Source of the DNA: Myoxocephalus aenaeus | Lineage: Eukaryota; Chordata; Actinopteri; Perciformes; Cottidae | Assembly: GCA_038501785.1 (NCBI GenBank) | Contig: JBAMJR010000154.1 | Span: 2,039,001-2,103,000, forward strand | Direction of reading: 5' to 3' | DNA: 64,000 nucleotides | Program-made: the position numbers and the translations under genes | Part shown: positions 10,462-23,700 of the stretch, piece after piece | Layout: the number at the start of each line of letters is the position of its first letter | Numbering within the stretch: position 1 is the first letter of the stretch | The notes under the pieces: model-generated | Database searches by the model: none | Seen by the model: only the letters and a program-made list of their open reading frames with translations | Told to the model about the DNA's origin: nothing

Positions 10462-13400
10462 TACTGTAGTTATTATATTGGACCCAATGTAATATATTAA
10501 TTAGCTCTCCAGCTTTATTTTGTCTGCTCTTTTCACGTCTCCTCTGTTGATTTCCAGGTTGAGCTAGACACAGCGCAGCAGCAGATTCCTCTGCTGACTC
10601 AACAGAAGGAGCTGTTAAGGGAAAGACTGGAGACTATGAGCGACTACCCCAGCTTAAAAAGAGAGAAAGCCGAGCTGCAGGGGCAGCTGCGACTGCTAAA
10701 GAAACAGCTGGAGGAAGCCCAAGAGGAGAACCGGCTTCTCCATGCAGGTGAGAATTAGCTTGGATTGGATCACGGTTTTCTTTTAGCAGTAATGCACAAC
10801 TGATTCCTGTGTGACTCGTAAATTGAATGCCTGAGAGTTATTGATTTTAAACCTAGAATATCGGTAGCTCAGAATATTTGTCCTTCTTTCATAACTGAGA
10901 TGAATCCAGTTCCTATGTTTGTTCACAGTGCTTGAGTGTGGGCTCATTGTGAGCTGTGGGAGAAGCAGTGTACTGTGAAGCATTCATGTTAGTCTGTCAC
11001 ACTGCTTCTGGCTCAGCTCTGTCTTTTTTTAATGTGTCTTGCTTGCCAATGTGGGGCATCTGTGCTGTGTTTGTAGCTCTGCAGACAACTCTCTAGAAAA
11101 GAAGCAGTGAGGGAATAGGAATGCGAAGGGGAGCAGAGACAGAGGGCTCCCTTTGGCCGAGAAGCAAACATTTACCGCTCTCTGAGGGATGCACTATTCT
11201 TCCTGTTTGAGGAGGGGGGCAGGGGAGCGGTGGGCCTCTTGCCTCATCACTAACAAAAGGTAGAAACATGGTACAAAGCCCCATGTGCTGTACTCTGATG
11301 CTGGTCAGATCCATACAGCCAAACCTTTGCTCTTTGACACCCTAAATCAGCTCCTGTGTAACCCAGAGGCTTTTTTTCTTAGATGGCTCTCCCACTGATA
11401 TGGACACTGGACCTTCAAAGAAAAGGATGCATTTTTTAATTATGTTTTAACTCCAATAACCCCTCTCTCAGATTTGGGCAGGCCGTCCAAAGAGCAGCTG
11501 GCCTCGCAGATGGAGCTACGGAGGCTGCAGAGCGCTCGCAGTCTGGATGAGGAAGAGTTTCACAACCAGAAACTGGTGCTTCAGGCACAGCTCCAGAGTG
11601 AGGTCAGTCACTTCACAGCCTCCCGCTGAGTGTGGGAAACTATGCGGTCAGCTTTTTTCACACGGTTTTGTCTCACCTTGGGAAATATCTTGTCTAATCT
11701 GGCGACCCACAGACTTTTATACTGTGTGGAAACTATAACTTCTCGTGTGATGTCCTGTTGTCTGCTGTTGTCTGCTGTTTCCTGCAGGTGGAGCGGTGTG
11801 CTCAGTTCAAGGCTCAGTTGATAGAGTGTGAGGAGAGGTCACAGTGGATGACGAACCACATTGAGGAAATTAAGATGCAGCTTCACCAAACTCAACAAGG
11901 TACCCTATGATTGGGGATTTGTGTCTGCTATGTCTGTATTGCAGTCATAAATGTGACAATACATAACATAAGTTAACTTTATTTCTGCTTTTCACAAACT
12001 GGCTTCCTTTCTTGGTAATACTTAACAATATAAACCTCAAATGCTCTCCCTTTTCAATTACTATTATATTATTTTCAAAAACAACAAAGGAAGCCATTTT
12101 ATAGTAGTAGCAAAAATATCCTAGTTGTAAATGCATGTAAAGAGTTCTTTGAAAAAAGTTGTAGCAACCCTTTTTTCCTGATTTGTACTCTTTAATGGTG
12201 ATTGGTCTTCTGTATTAGTGTTCAACTCTCCTTCTGTTTGCTTTTTCTTTTCTTTCCTCTTCTTTTGTGTAATCCATGCGATGATGGCAGCTCTTGAAAA
12301 TGAAGTGCTGCGTAACCCCAAGCCATCTCTTGTTGATCGCTCAATACTGGAGCTCGGCACTGACAAGCTCGTTCCCCCTGACATCTATGTGGACAGAGCT
12401 CTGCTGAGGGCCACCGTAGGTTATGATGATGTTTGTGAAGCAGGTGGGCCCTTGCGAGGACACAAGTCGCCTTGGAGTGACTCTCCAGACTCCGACATGG
12501 AGCTGGTGGCAGAGGCAAAGGCTCGGATCCAAGAGCTGCAGAAGGAGGCTGAGACCTTGGAGGAAGCCTACAGGAACTACCATCAGAGGGCAGTGCGCCC
12601 CACCGTCTCACACACGCTTCCCCCAGGACCTCTTTCCCATTTTCCTTCACATCGGCCTGACTCTCCTCTAAGAAAACAAGACGCTCACAATTCACACACC
12701 CACTTGCCAAACAAATCAAAGGTCTCACAGAGGCCGCTGTCTCCACCTACTACCAGAACCCTCTCCTCGGCACACTATGACACAAGAACTGCGCCTCCTG
12801 CCCAACCAAGAGTGACCTTCTTGGGAGACCATAACCAACCCCAGTCCACAGTTTTCTCTGACCACAGTTTTCATTCATTGACTGAATCTCTATTTCTGAG
12901 AGATGGAGATCATCAGGATGCAAACGGCTCTCCTTCCAGACGCCTGTCCTCCACACCGCACTCGTCCTCTAGGAAAAAGCCTCAACGAGAGATTGCAGAA
13001 GGTACCTTCCAAAAATGCGTAGACGCGCCAACCATTTTTAACTGTCAAGAAATAAATAATGTATTAGTTTTATATCATCAGCGCCCATATACTGCACATT
13101 TAACACTTACTGAATTTTATTTATTTAACAGTTTAAACGTTACAAACAGACAGTCTACACATTTCCATGTCAGCTTTTGGCTTCTATTCTGTACCCCATG
13201 AGGATATTGCCTCACATAAAGTCTCTACATTTCATAGAAGCAGTTGGGTCTCCGATTGCGTTTCCGGAGTTGTCGTTTGACAGACAGCTCCCTCTCGCCC
13301 CCCACAACGAGGTGGTGACCACAGGTGACTTTTCCTCTGAGTTCAGTCCACCTCGCAGTCCTCCGCTCAAGAGCACAGCACGAGACCAGTCCAGGTACCA

Positions 13401-15554
13401 TCTGGCATTGTTTTGGCAAGGACATTTTTATGCACCCATGCGTAGAGACAGTGAATACTAATACCCTCATTTTTGTCCCTGTTTCTGTCAGTCCACCAAA
13501 GTTTCACCCTGTGTTCTCCAGCTCAGAGTCTTCCCCGCAGCCTGAAATAATATGCCTAGAAGATCTCACAGGGATTTTGTCAGGTACTCTAAACTAGTAT
13601 TTATTTATTCATTTGTATTTTGGTTTTAACTGCACTACTGCATAACTTTTGTTTTGTTCATTGTATTAATCCACACCAGCCTTCCTCTGGCGATGTGAGA
13701 CCCAGTTTAGATTTTTCCCAGTTTGCAAATGCATCATGGGAGTGTGATTTATACTGTATACTTATATTTGAAAGGCTGTTTGGTTGTTTAATTGCACTTG
13801 AGCTGAATTATTGTAATCCATGGGGAAGGTTTAATCTGTTGGCACGTAAAGTACACTTTTCAGATCTGTTTCTTGGTCTGGAAAACATGGCGCAGAGATG
13901 ACAAGGCCTCTAGGTTTCCACTTCACAATTCCCTTAATAATCAACACCTGGAGGTTTTTCTGTTGTGCTAAAAGATTTCACTGTTTCCTGGCTGAAACAG
14001 CCATACATTATTATTAATTTTTTCATTTTTTCATTTCTTGAATATCATTAGCAATAATTTAAACAAAATCCCAGAAACAAAATGGAGTATATCCGGTGTG
14101 GAGGTTTAGGATTTGGGAATGGCTGCTTTTTAATGAGTGTGTGACTGGCCTCCGAAGTGCCTTTTCAGTGGCCTCGCACAATGGTGAAGATGAAGGGCAT
14201 CTGATTATGTATTCTGTGCCGGTCCTCTGGCCCTTTTGCATTATGGTGGAGCATAAAAGATCTCTTTGTGCATGTCTCCCTCCAGAGCCCGGCCACATTC
14301 CAGAGCTTCTCCTGGACACTGCCATCCCTCTCTGTGAGGAGGCCCCCGACAGCCCCGCTGTCCTCCGCCCACAGGACCTCCCAGAAGACCCAATGGACTT
14401 GCAAGGCCAGGCGGGTGAGTCGTTAGTCTCCCCCCTCATCCCACATTATTAACGCATAATCTTTGTTGACCCCAAATGACAAGAATGGCCACTTTCTACT
14501 GTCCACCACTCTGACTGTATGAATCTCGCATATATTGTGGCCATTCTGGGGAACATTGCCTCTGTAAGTGATGACGGACAAATTGAGTTGTCTCATGTCA
14601 ATTCATATGTTTTGTAGATGTCCCACAAGCCTCAGGTGAATGTGCTAGGGAAGAAGATGAGGAGGATGAGGACCAGAGGTGGGAAAGGGAGCGAAAGGAA
14701 AGACTAGAAAAGAGGAAAAGGGAGCAAGAGGAAGCCAGAGAGCAGGAGCTGCAAGAACTTGAAAGATTGGAGAACGAGGAGGTAATGATTATGTTACACC
14801 AAGTTCTTTTAAGACACCTCTTTACCAAGAAAGGATGGCCTGATGAAATGAATATTGACTATTTATATCCAACCAGCTTTTGCAAGAGATGGAGCAACCA
14901 GGACTGGAAAAAGAAGAGGAAGAAGAAACTGAAATTAAGAAAAGAGATGAAGAGCAGACGCAAGAGGCAGATAACGACGGGGAGGAGTCTAAAGGTGAAA
15001 ATCCATTACAGAAATACATGAAGATGGTTTTGGAGGCCAGAGAGAAGCAGCATGCAGAGGTGAGTTTCACAAACTCCTGTAAAACCTTGCGTGTAGCAGC
15101 TGCCCTGTGTGCTAAACCAAGTGTGTACGTCCGGGGTTTCAGAGCCCTGGGAGAGAAGAAGCAGCACATACGAGCCCAGAGGCTAAGAGTTCATCCGAGG
15201 AGAAAGATAACAGGTAACTAAAAACAATTGACGAGACTTATGGCTTTGCTTATGAATACATCAACTTAAGTTTTATAACTCAAAAGCTATGCTGTTACTG
15301 TAGAGAAGTTTAATAAATATATAAGCCTACAAAATCCCCTTCCAAAACATTTAATTTATTTCGTGGTTTCTCATCGCTTGTTCTTTTTAATGTTATTTGT
15401 TCTAGAATTATGTCGTCTTAAGGATACATTAATTGAGAAATACTATTTGGGTTTTGCTTTTTCTGTCCCTCAAGGCTTTCACTAATTAAATTTATATTGT
15501 GTTTCCAGCATTGCATCATATTCACACAAGGAGGAAGATGATGATTTCTGGTGA
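6114..15554 (+). CDS. ofd1: OFD1 centriole and centriolar satellite protein
   Basis: OFD1 caps distal centrioles, limits their length and is needed for ciliogenesis; human mutations cause oral-facial-digital syndrome 1. Coding exons: 6114-6209, 7067-7270, 7363-7431, 7530-7557, 7635-7742, 7831-7967, 8773-8946, 9119-9225, 9323-9442, 10044-10117, 10217-10308, 10558-10747, 11472-11602, 11788-11899, 12291-13001, 13238-13394, 13492-13583, 14286-14414, 14618-14781, 14877-15059, 15143-15213 and 15509-15554. All phases match, giving 1064 residues (human 1012). The LisH motif is at about residues 67-97 (ADHLRTSGYEYSLSVFYPES). Glu/Lys-rich coiled coils fill about 180-560. A Ser/Pro-rich middle includes SRRLSSTP, followed by a charged coiled coil near 911-1025. 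The tail has NPLQKYMK and ends EEDDDFW. The start at 6114 lies 32 bases into the exon and aligns with human SQDELRKKLYQTF. Confidence 0.95.
6231..6290. repeat. (TA)n(CA)n compound microsatellite
   Basis: A short TATATA run passes into about 24 AC units. It abuts the left end of the foldback MITE that follows. Confidence 0.95.
6289..6643. mobile_element. Foldback Tc1/mariner-type MITE in ofd1 intron
   Basis: The element is a near-complete inverted repeat. The left arm (about 6289-6425) begins CAGTGGGTACGGAAAGTATT, and the right arm (about 6500-6643) is its imperfect reverse complement, ending in the same sequence inverted. A TA dinucleotide flanks the right end (6644-6645). The left flank has merged with the CA repeat. 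It lies in the ofd1 intron between 6210 and 7066. No transposase is encoded. Confidence 0.85.
6646..7027 (-). mobile_element. 3' end of an L2/CR1-type LINE
   Basis: Read on the minus strand, the segment ends with CCCTGGGGATGAATAAAGTA, then a TATC-repeat tail (6646-6672). This is the typical 3' tail of fish L2/CR1-like retroposons. Upstream on that strand are remnants of the reverse-transcriptase gene's 3' coding end (a KDRYRRTFL-like peptide in one frame). The piece is 5'-truncated and non-functional. It lies directly beside the foldback MITE in the same ofd1 intron. Confidence 0.65.
8430..8692 (+). mobile_element. Degenerate LINE 3' tail in ofd1 intron
   Basis: A T-rich stretch leads to CTGCTACTGATGACAAACAA and then TTTCCCCTTGGGGATGAACA, followed by AAGTATATATTCATCCATCC. 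This resembles the 3' tail of fish L2/CR1 elements in plus orientation. It lies in the ofd1 intron from 7968 to 8772. Confidence 0.5.
10425..10460. repeat. (AAT)n microsatellite
   Basis: About 12 trinucleotide units in the ofd1 intron after the exon ending at 10308. Confidence 0.9.
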
Positions 15555-15745
15555 ACTGCTTGTTCCAGAGAGCTGTCATAAACTGATGAATTATACAAGC
15601 CTATGCAGTCTTGTACTGTTTTTAACATGTGTGAAGCATTTATTGTTTATTTAAAAATTGTGTTTTTAAGAATGTGTGTATATATATTTTTTTTTTTTGG
15701 CATAGACTGTACAACACCAAACAAGATCTTTCTGTCACACAAAAT

Positions 15746-15751
15746 AATAAA
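15746..15751 (+). terminator. ofd1: Poly(A) signal of ofd1
   Basis: AATAAA lies 192 bases after the ofd1 stop and is the first canonical signal in the 3' untranslated region. Confidence 0.6.
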
Positions 15752-15774
15752 AACATCACAACAGAGGGAAATGT

Positions 15775-15780
15775 TTTATT
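15775..15780 (-). terminator. gpm6b: Candidate distal poly(A) signal of gpm6b
   Basis: TTTATT on the plus strand is AATAAA on the minus strand. Using it would give gpm6b a 3' untranslated region of about 1.95 kb. Another candidate lies at 15903-15908. Long 3' untranslated regions are usual for GPM6B. Confidence 0.4.
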
Positions 15781-15799
15781 GATTTTTTTTTTTTAATTT

Positions 15800-17628
15800 T
15801 AATTTTCATAAAAACAGTCAACGAGCAAAAGTAATGTCATAAAGGGGTTTTCAATCAGACAGTATGCAGGATTGTTGTCCTCGTGGTGATTGATAGGAAG
15901 CCTTTATTATTTAATTTCTTTTTGGTTCATTCAACAGAAAACACAGCGTACAAAGATGAGATGAGATGTACATTAGCATCATGTAGATCTGACATCTTTC
16001 TCCGTGGCCACTGTGCCTCTGTGGCTAATTAGTCCTGCAGAGATCTATGCAGGTTTTGTCCAGCAACATCTCCCAGATATGGAGTAAACTGGGCAGAGTC
16101 ACAATGGCATTCATACTTTGGCTAAATTTACCATTTAGATTGCCGTACAATTTCATAAATGACTGGTGTTTCAGCTAATTGTTATTTGAAAGTTGAATTA
16201 TAAGTTGAGCATCAGTAATTCACGAGGAAGCCCTTGACATTCATAGAAAATACAGGAACACTATGAGGCAACAAAATAATGACTCTTATACCTTTGACTT
16301 GACCCCCCCCCCACCCCCCTATAACTAATTATACATCAAATTGATTAATTTGTATGCATTGAGAATAAAAAGGAAACAGGCAAACACTGCCTACTACTGA
16401 TGTCAGTATACGTGACTGCACATCACGTGTCACTGCAGAAACAGTTGTCTTCATGCAACAAAGAAACATATCCCTGTAACTCAACTAATAGAAATAAAAG
16501 ATTACATGAGTAATTATGTCAGCATTATGACAATTGCACATCAAAAACATGTGCAATAATAGAAAATTAAAAACAAACATGAAGTAATTTTGTCTTTTAA
16601 AATAAAATACTAAGAATCCCGACTTGTAACAAGTTAACATTGTTCACACCTTAAGTTCTGTAGGTTTTTCAATAATACCAATGCACATGGGACATAGTTA
16701 CACTTGCTTTATAAGATCTTTCTAAAACAAGTCAATTTGTATCATATATTACATTATATGATGAGATATTACAATAGATAATGAGCTAAAAAGCTGCCCT
16801 GATCTTTTTTCATTTGCATTAATGAATATACGTGGACCAAACTTTAAAGTTATGGAATATGCGTTTGTCTGATTATTGGCTACAATTCACATTTAGCAAG
16901 CATGGCATTATCTGTCAAGGTTAAATCTAAGATGCTGTGATGTCGAGCAGCTCCCGGTGTGTGTGAGTATGATAGGAATTTCAAACCATAGTTTTACAAG
17001 TGTTTGTTCCAGTTCAATCGTTCCTTAGGCTCTGGTGCACACATATTATCACTAGGTTTAAGATGCAGTTCAATACTTTAACTTTTACAACGGAACTGGG
17101 TTGTGAAGCAAAACATCTTGTGACGCAGTCTTTTGTCAGTACATTATAATTTGGTGACACACCGACTATGAATGTATGGCCTTTCATGTTGTGTATAATT
17201 AATCTGCATTTTTGATTGGGAGAAAAAAAAGAGCAAACAAGTAAAATGTTACATTCCCTTGTTAAAAACTGGCCACCACAGCTCAGAAGAAAGACAGAGC
17301 AAGACGGAAAAACAACATGTCATCGTTATGCATTGAATAAGAATAGTGCAACGTCTCAAGCTTTGCCAGCAAAAAACTGGAGATAAAAAAAGGGCTAGAG
17401 AAAATCAAACACTACATGAATATCAGAATTCAAACCTGCTGTTTTTCCTTCAGAAAAAAAAGCATTGATGAAATTGAGTTAGCAGTTCCAAAACACTTCT
17501 TGGTGAGTTAGTGCAGAAAGCAACACTGAAGCATTAGTTTGTTAGGAGCCTGGTTAGTACTTCCCAGTGTCAGGGCAGTTGGCAGGTTATTTTAGCTTGG
17601 TCCAAAGAGGCCACAGTGATTGGCCGCG

Positions 17629-17695
<67 letters not shown>

Positions 17696-17718
17696 GTATG
17701 GATTGTGAGTGTGTATCC
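15800..17718 (-). other. gpm6b: Probable gpm6b 3' untranslated region
   Basis: AT-rich sequence downstream of the gpm6b stop codon with no open frame or splice-bounded exon on either strand. It is most simply the long 3' untranslated region of gpm6b. It includes the dinucleotide repeat at 17634-17692. Confidence 0.45.
17634..17692. repeat. (GT)n repeat, (CA)n in gpm6b mRNA
   Basis: About 29 uninterrupted units. On the gpm6b transcript this is a CA repeat starting 26 bases after the stop codon. Confidence 0.95.
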
Positions 17719-20700
17719 TTATGTGTAGGAATTGAGGCATTCCTTTGAGCGTGATGTGATGTCCTGCAGCTCCCGCTCTTCCTTCATTTTGATGTCTTGG
17801 TAGGCATGCATTTGACTGGCATCCTTAAGGTAGGCCCAGTTTGCTGAGAGAATCATGAGGAAGTGGATCTGGAAGAGAAGGGTGAGGTGGATGGCCGGTG
17901 AGCATGTCAAAGATGCAAAGCAAGCTACAGGAGTCAGAGCTACAGTATGTACATCACAGACATACACAAACATACAGTTAAGTTCTTCAAAAGACTTAAC
18001 AAACGAGCGTGACAAAAGACATGACTGAAAATGACTCGTTGTAACATTGCTGTTACAATCATCACTAATACTAGAGTTATGTTGCTATTCACTATGCACA
18101 ATACTACAGACTTGACACTTTAAAGGCGTGAGGATGAGTAAAGAGAAAGAGAGCCACAGGTTGTGCATGTGAGTTTTATGCAGCCGCAAAAGCTTGAGGT
18201 TAGTGCAAAGCAGGAGATTTTGTGATTCGGACACTAAAGCATAAGCAGTTCAGTATTACTGCATCTTGTTGTAGGATTTATAAGAAATAGACCAAGTAGG
18301 AATACTTTTGTAAACAAAGGTTGTTTATTTTATATAGAAAGTAAAAGCTACAGTTTTCAAAAACTTAGGAGAAAATTAAATATATGAAATATGGAGTATA
18401 AGTAACTCTAATCAAAGAATCTGAAAAATGTAAGCATGCAGGCTCAGTGTTAAGATAAAAACAAACGGCTCTTAAATGGCACTTTGAGAAAGAATAAAAG
18501 AAAAACATCAACTTCATAGCTGAGGCTATTCCAGCATCAGCCCTCATAGAAAAAAAATAAACACATTTACTCTACTCTAAAATAGGATCATTTCTTATTT
18601 ATTTATAAAATACATGAAATTAAAGTGAGGCTTAGGGCCTCATGCAGAAGTATACCCTTTGTACTGGCCTAACCCTTCATAGTGTGCTGTGCTATGCATG
18701 TGCAGTTACTTTGAAATCTACAATAAACACAACTGATCACCATAATATTCATCAGCAGAATACAGTTGATGAACGGGTTTTAGTTCAGTTTAGATTCTAA
18801 TTTATGACAAAAGAAATAATACTGAATATTTTCTGTGTAACACTTTCATGGTTTCAGGGGTCAGTGCCAACATTTTAAGGCTAAGGAAAGAAACATAAGG
18901 ACAAGGCACTTTGACTCTGTAACTGGTCCTTTTGCAGATGTAAATTCATCCTCACCAAAGCTGATGATCTGGCATTCAAAAACAAAGCCTGAGAACACCT
19001 TGAATATTTGTCATCAGATGTCCCCACGGACTAATTTCCGAGCTGTATTCTGTTCATCTATATGTGCTTGGTGCAGTATTTATGGTCTAATATCCATCTT
19101 GGATCATTTCTAAAAGTATGTCTTACAGCCTGTGCAACCATTTTACATAGAGTTACACAAGTGCCCTATGAGCTCGTGCACACATTCGCATTTCAGCTCT
19201 GACTGGATTTGACTGGTGGTCACCCATTAATTCTGCAATCTAAATACTGTAAGGTTTTGTGCAGGTCAAAATCAGCTTCAAGCATTACAAATATACAAAA
19301 AAAAAACCCTGTTGTGGATTTCTAGCTGTGCACATTTCTATAAAATATGATGGTGACAAATTCCTATAAGTGAGTGCCAAAGAAAGCAGAAAAAAACACC
19401 ACCTCAATCTGAAGACAACTTTCATCGGGTGTCCTCAGACAAGCAATATTCCTGGGTACCAAATACTAAAGGAAGCATACAGTGACTATTTACACTTGTG
19501 TGATTACTAATGGAGAGATGTTGTTTTTCCTATTTTCAGGTTGTTTTTTTAGTTACATTTTTGTCAGTGGCACCTGCCTCTATAGAGTACAGCCGCAAAT
19601 GCTTTACTGTACTCTTAAAACAGTTTAAAACTTAGTGCAGCAGTCTTCTCGACTTTTAAACTTCAAAACAGCAAAGTTATAAGTGGTAGCCATCATGTAG
19701 ATCAGCTGGTGGAAGAGAACAGAAAAGGTTGTAAGACAACATGCCGGTGACCTCCTTGTCACTACTCAAGTTAGTAAAGTGACCAATATTTTCAAGCAGT
19801 AAGAAGTTCAGGGGAAAAATGTAAGTATAATTTTACAAAATCCTATTTGTGATTTAGTAGTTTAAACTCATGATTGTGATGTTTTTGAAATTACAGTCTT
19901 TTTAGGCACAAACAGCATGCCCAAACTGTGCTCTCTTCCATCCATCCTATTATAACAACAGGGCCATGTGCATCTAAGCAGATGGGGAACAGCAAATGGA
20001 AGTTTAGCTGAGGAAAAGCCTGTGTGTAATCTTCTTTGGTATGGGAATGAGAAGAGGAGCACTTGACACATGATCTGTCGATACAAACCGTGCAACGATG
20101 GACTAAAGGGAGAGGATGGAGAGACCGGAGGGAAGCTTACCAGAGCGATCACAGTGGCTCCAGCCCCGGCGCACGCTACGATGTATAGGTGATAAGACAG
20201 GTAGAACTGGAAGAAGATAACAAACAGGGATTATTCTCCCATTTAAACATGATTCCCATGACATGTACTGCTGCTGCCATTTGCTGATGTATCAATGACA
20301 TTTGTAGGAATGTTTGGTTAAAAGACGACCTCTTACCTCACTCGTGTTACAGATGTCGCCTAGCGTGGATCCACAGGCCTTGCCAGGTGTGGCATTCCAT
20401 GGGATGATTCCTGTAGTCATGAAATTCACAGGTTTTCATATACACTCCTTTCTAATTCCTTTATTCCACCATGTGAATTATGATCAACATGTCCAATACT
20501 AATTGAGCAAAACACAACATTATTATTGTTTTTTGTCTTGCTTGTCTTATAAAAAAAGAAAAAATGGAGGTAGTCCACCAAGTTTACACATGAAGATCAT
20601 TCTTAATTCTAATGGAAAGCCAGTCAGGGAAGTGTAGGATCCAGTGTGTCAGAACCTGACCTATGACTAAAAGACAGCTCTGCCTCTGTCGCTTCGATTT

Positions 20701-23700
20701 GGAGCATTCTTTATTTTAATCCCTTGAAAGTTCACAAACTTTATAGAAGTGTAATAGTAATACGCTGGAAGACATCTTTAAGAAAAAGGAAACAGAAAGC
20801 AGATGATTTTTTTGCATGGACCACCATTAGATTAGGGGTCGCAGAACAATCGGTTGGGGTTGCAAAGTTATCAAAATGTTAGGAAAGCAGAAAAAAAGCA
20901 AACAAAATAATCTTGGATTTTAACAGATTTTCCTCTTAACCTTGTTTTTCTTATGAATAACTGGATCATTTTAACTTTCTGGGCCTTTAAAAAATATTAA
21001 AATAAAAAAGGGGCGGGGGGGGGGGATTATTCTTTGATTTAACTGGTCACAATCAGAAGACATAAGGGTGATAAAAAAAGACATATTCTCATACCGTACT
21101 GACGAACATCCACACAGATGGAGTCGATGCTGGTGAGGTTGGCCATGGGAGACTTCATGGCGGCGCAAGTAGACCACATGTTGTAGAAGAGGAAGACTGG
21201 CACAGCTGAGAAGCCGAACACACCGAGCCAGGCCACACCCAGAATGTATGTGAGGAACACAAACTGAGGACACAGACACGGCACAATGTTATGCTCCCCC
21301 TCCTCATCCTTGTGCGCTTTCTTTTCTGTCATACTTTTCCCCCCGATAATGAACACCTTTGTATGTTTTAGTAATCGCATGTCATAAAAGCTTTGTTTAA
21401 GCACTCTGTGTTTAAGAATCTGATCGGACACAGCCGTGTGGTTGTATTAACATACCATTCCACTGATGCAGCGTCCACAGATGGTGGTCTTGAACTCGCT
21501 GTGCAGTTCTTTGACTGCACTGGTTGTGTAGAAGCCCTCAGCAAGCAGGATGATGCCATACAGGAAGAAAAACGAAGCAACGCCGTAGATGACATACTGC
21601 ATCAGCTGTATTCTGTTAAAAAAAAACAATGTCACACATGAGCTAAGTCATAACTGTTGCAGTTGCAATAGGTTAAAAACAAAGCAAGCAAAAATTGAAA
21701 GTAATACCAAGACATACAACGGGAAGAGCTGTTTACAATCATGTATAACTTATAACTTGCATGCAATCTTTAAAACACAAGTAACCTGGGCTGGCTTATT
21801 GATCATAAACAGATGGTTATGATTAAGATAAGGATCCAGCGTCCCTAAGACGTGAAGAGAGAGACGCTAAGCCCAAATGTGGAGATAACAGGTGATGCAT
21901 GTCTCTGGAAATCCTCTGCCAGGAGACATACTGCCTCTGTAGACATCTTAAATTAAACAGTGCACTCCAAATCTACGCCAACATAAAACATATATGCAGT
22001 CCTGTCTCTTGTAGTTCCTCTTTTATTGTCTCGACTAATGGTTCCACTTAAAAATAAAATAAAAAAAGAGCCATATTAGGACTGTTCTCCGGGATGAGGT
22101 GAACATGGGAGACGTGGTCAGCTAAAAATAGCCTACATCAAGTCAACCTCATTAAAGTGAGATCTATCTTACTTTTAGCCCTCTCTTTGTTGTGATGGTT
22201 TTGTAAGAGCAGAGCGAGCATAATGTGTCATGGAGCCCACTGTGACATTTAAAACACAATATTTTGTAATTATCAGACACAGCACAGGCAAGCATTACAA
22301 GCAGCCATGTAGCACATACACATGAGGTCACTTACACATCAGTCAGCATGGCATGATCACTGGTGACCTTGGAGAAGTGTGTTTCCAGGATGGTCACGGT
22401 GCCAGTGAGAGCCACATGGCCACATCCACAGAACAGGGCAACGCCAGAGAAGCAGAGGATCGTAGCCACCAGCGACGCATACGGCACCCCGCCTAAACAT
22501 TTGATGCAGCACTCAAAGCAGCCTGTAGAAAGAAAAACAAACAGACAAACGGGGTCAGCGACAAGTGTCATTTGATATCATGGAACAGTTTTATACCAAA
22601 CTGTCCTACTTTAAAAGGCAATAGTAACTATCAGCCCCCAATTCCATAAAAGGGATTGTGTTTAACTTGCAGGACAGGAAGTGATCTCAGGGGGATGACG
22701 TATGAGATGAATATTCACATGCGTCATTCAATTATCCATCAAGCCGATCCCAGCACACCCCAGACAGATCACCCATCACAGACACCAAAGGATATTTTGT
22801 CTCGCGTCAGGACTCATTAAAGAACAGAAACACAAGCTTTTCACTAATATATCTCAAGAACATAGGAACTGACAGAACAGACAAGTCTGTTTCAAAATAA
22901 GTTTCAGAAAATGTATCTGCGGCCGTGCTTCCTTTCAAGACTTTCTACAGTCTACATTGCCTTTCCTGTTTCATCTGACAATTCCTGATTACACTTAAAG
23001 GGCAATAATGGCCATCCAGCAGGTCAGCGCAAAGAGTGTCAGCCAAGCTGTAATGATAATCAATGGCAACTCACAATGAGGGAATGAAGTGACCCAGATG
23101 TATCTACCTCATCCAGTGTGTTCTTATGCCTCGTGAAATGGAGCCGGTCACCACAATGGTGTATTTGTGGATGCATGCAAACAAACCACAGTGTGCTTCC
23201 AATCAGATCCACATGTGTCTGACAGGATGTTGTTGAGTCATAGGACATCCAGATCATTGGCTAATTAGGATCCCCAAAGCTCTCACATATGCCTGAAGTC
23301 ACATGGAAACGGAAGTGTTTAAAGCTGCTTTAAATAATATGTGTATGTTAACAATTGATCAAATGACTGTATATGTGCCAGAGGTGAGGTCCCTTGTGGT
23401 GAAACAAAGCTAGATGGAGAGGGAGCACTGGACTATACGTCAGGTACACAAACACATCTCCAAATGAATACTAATGGTACTCTGCATTAGGTGGATATAT
23501 AAATAAGCAACTCCCAAGGGGCCAGAACATTAATTATATTGGTTTACAAACGGCACCAACCTTCACAGAACAGATTATGCAAATGACTCCTTATCCAAAC
23601 ACAGCCTACTGTATAGAAACAAGACAATAATAATGCCGTAGAAAACATATAGCGTGGAGAAAGAGTAGATAGTGTGAGTAGAGGCTAACAAGTGACTAAC

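Noticed and set aside
12443..12446. Possible splice donor GCAG/GTGGGC inside the 711-base ofd1 exon
   Set aside because: The frame stays open across it, and the sequence on both sides aligns with human OFD1 (SPDSD region), so the exon is read as continuous.
17719..22522. Assignment as plp1 or gpm6a
   Set aside because: The PLP-specific insert in exon 3 is absent. The residues QLMQYVIYG, GIIPWNA and SRSKECLNSYT follow M6-b rather than M6-a, and ofd1 is the neighbour, as for GPM6B.
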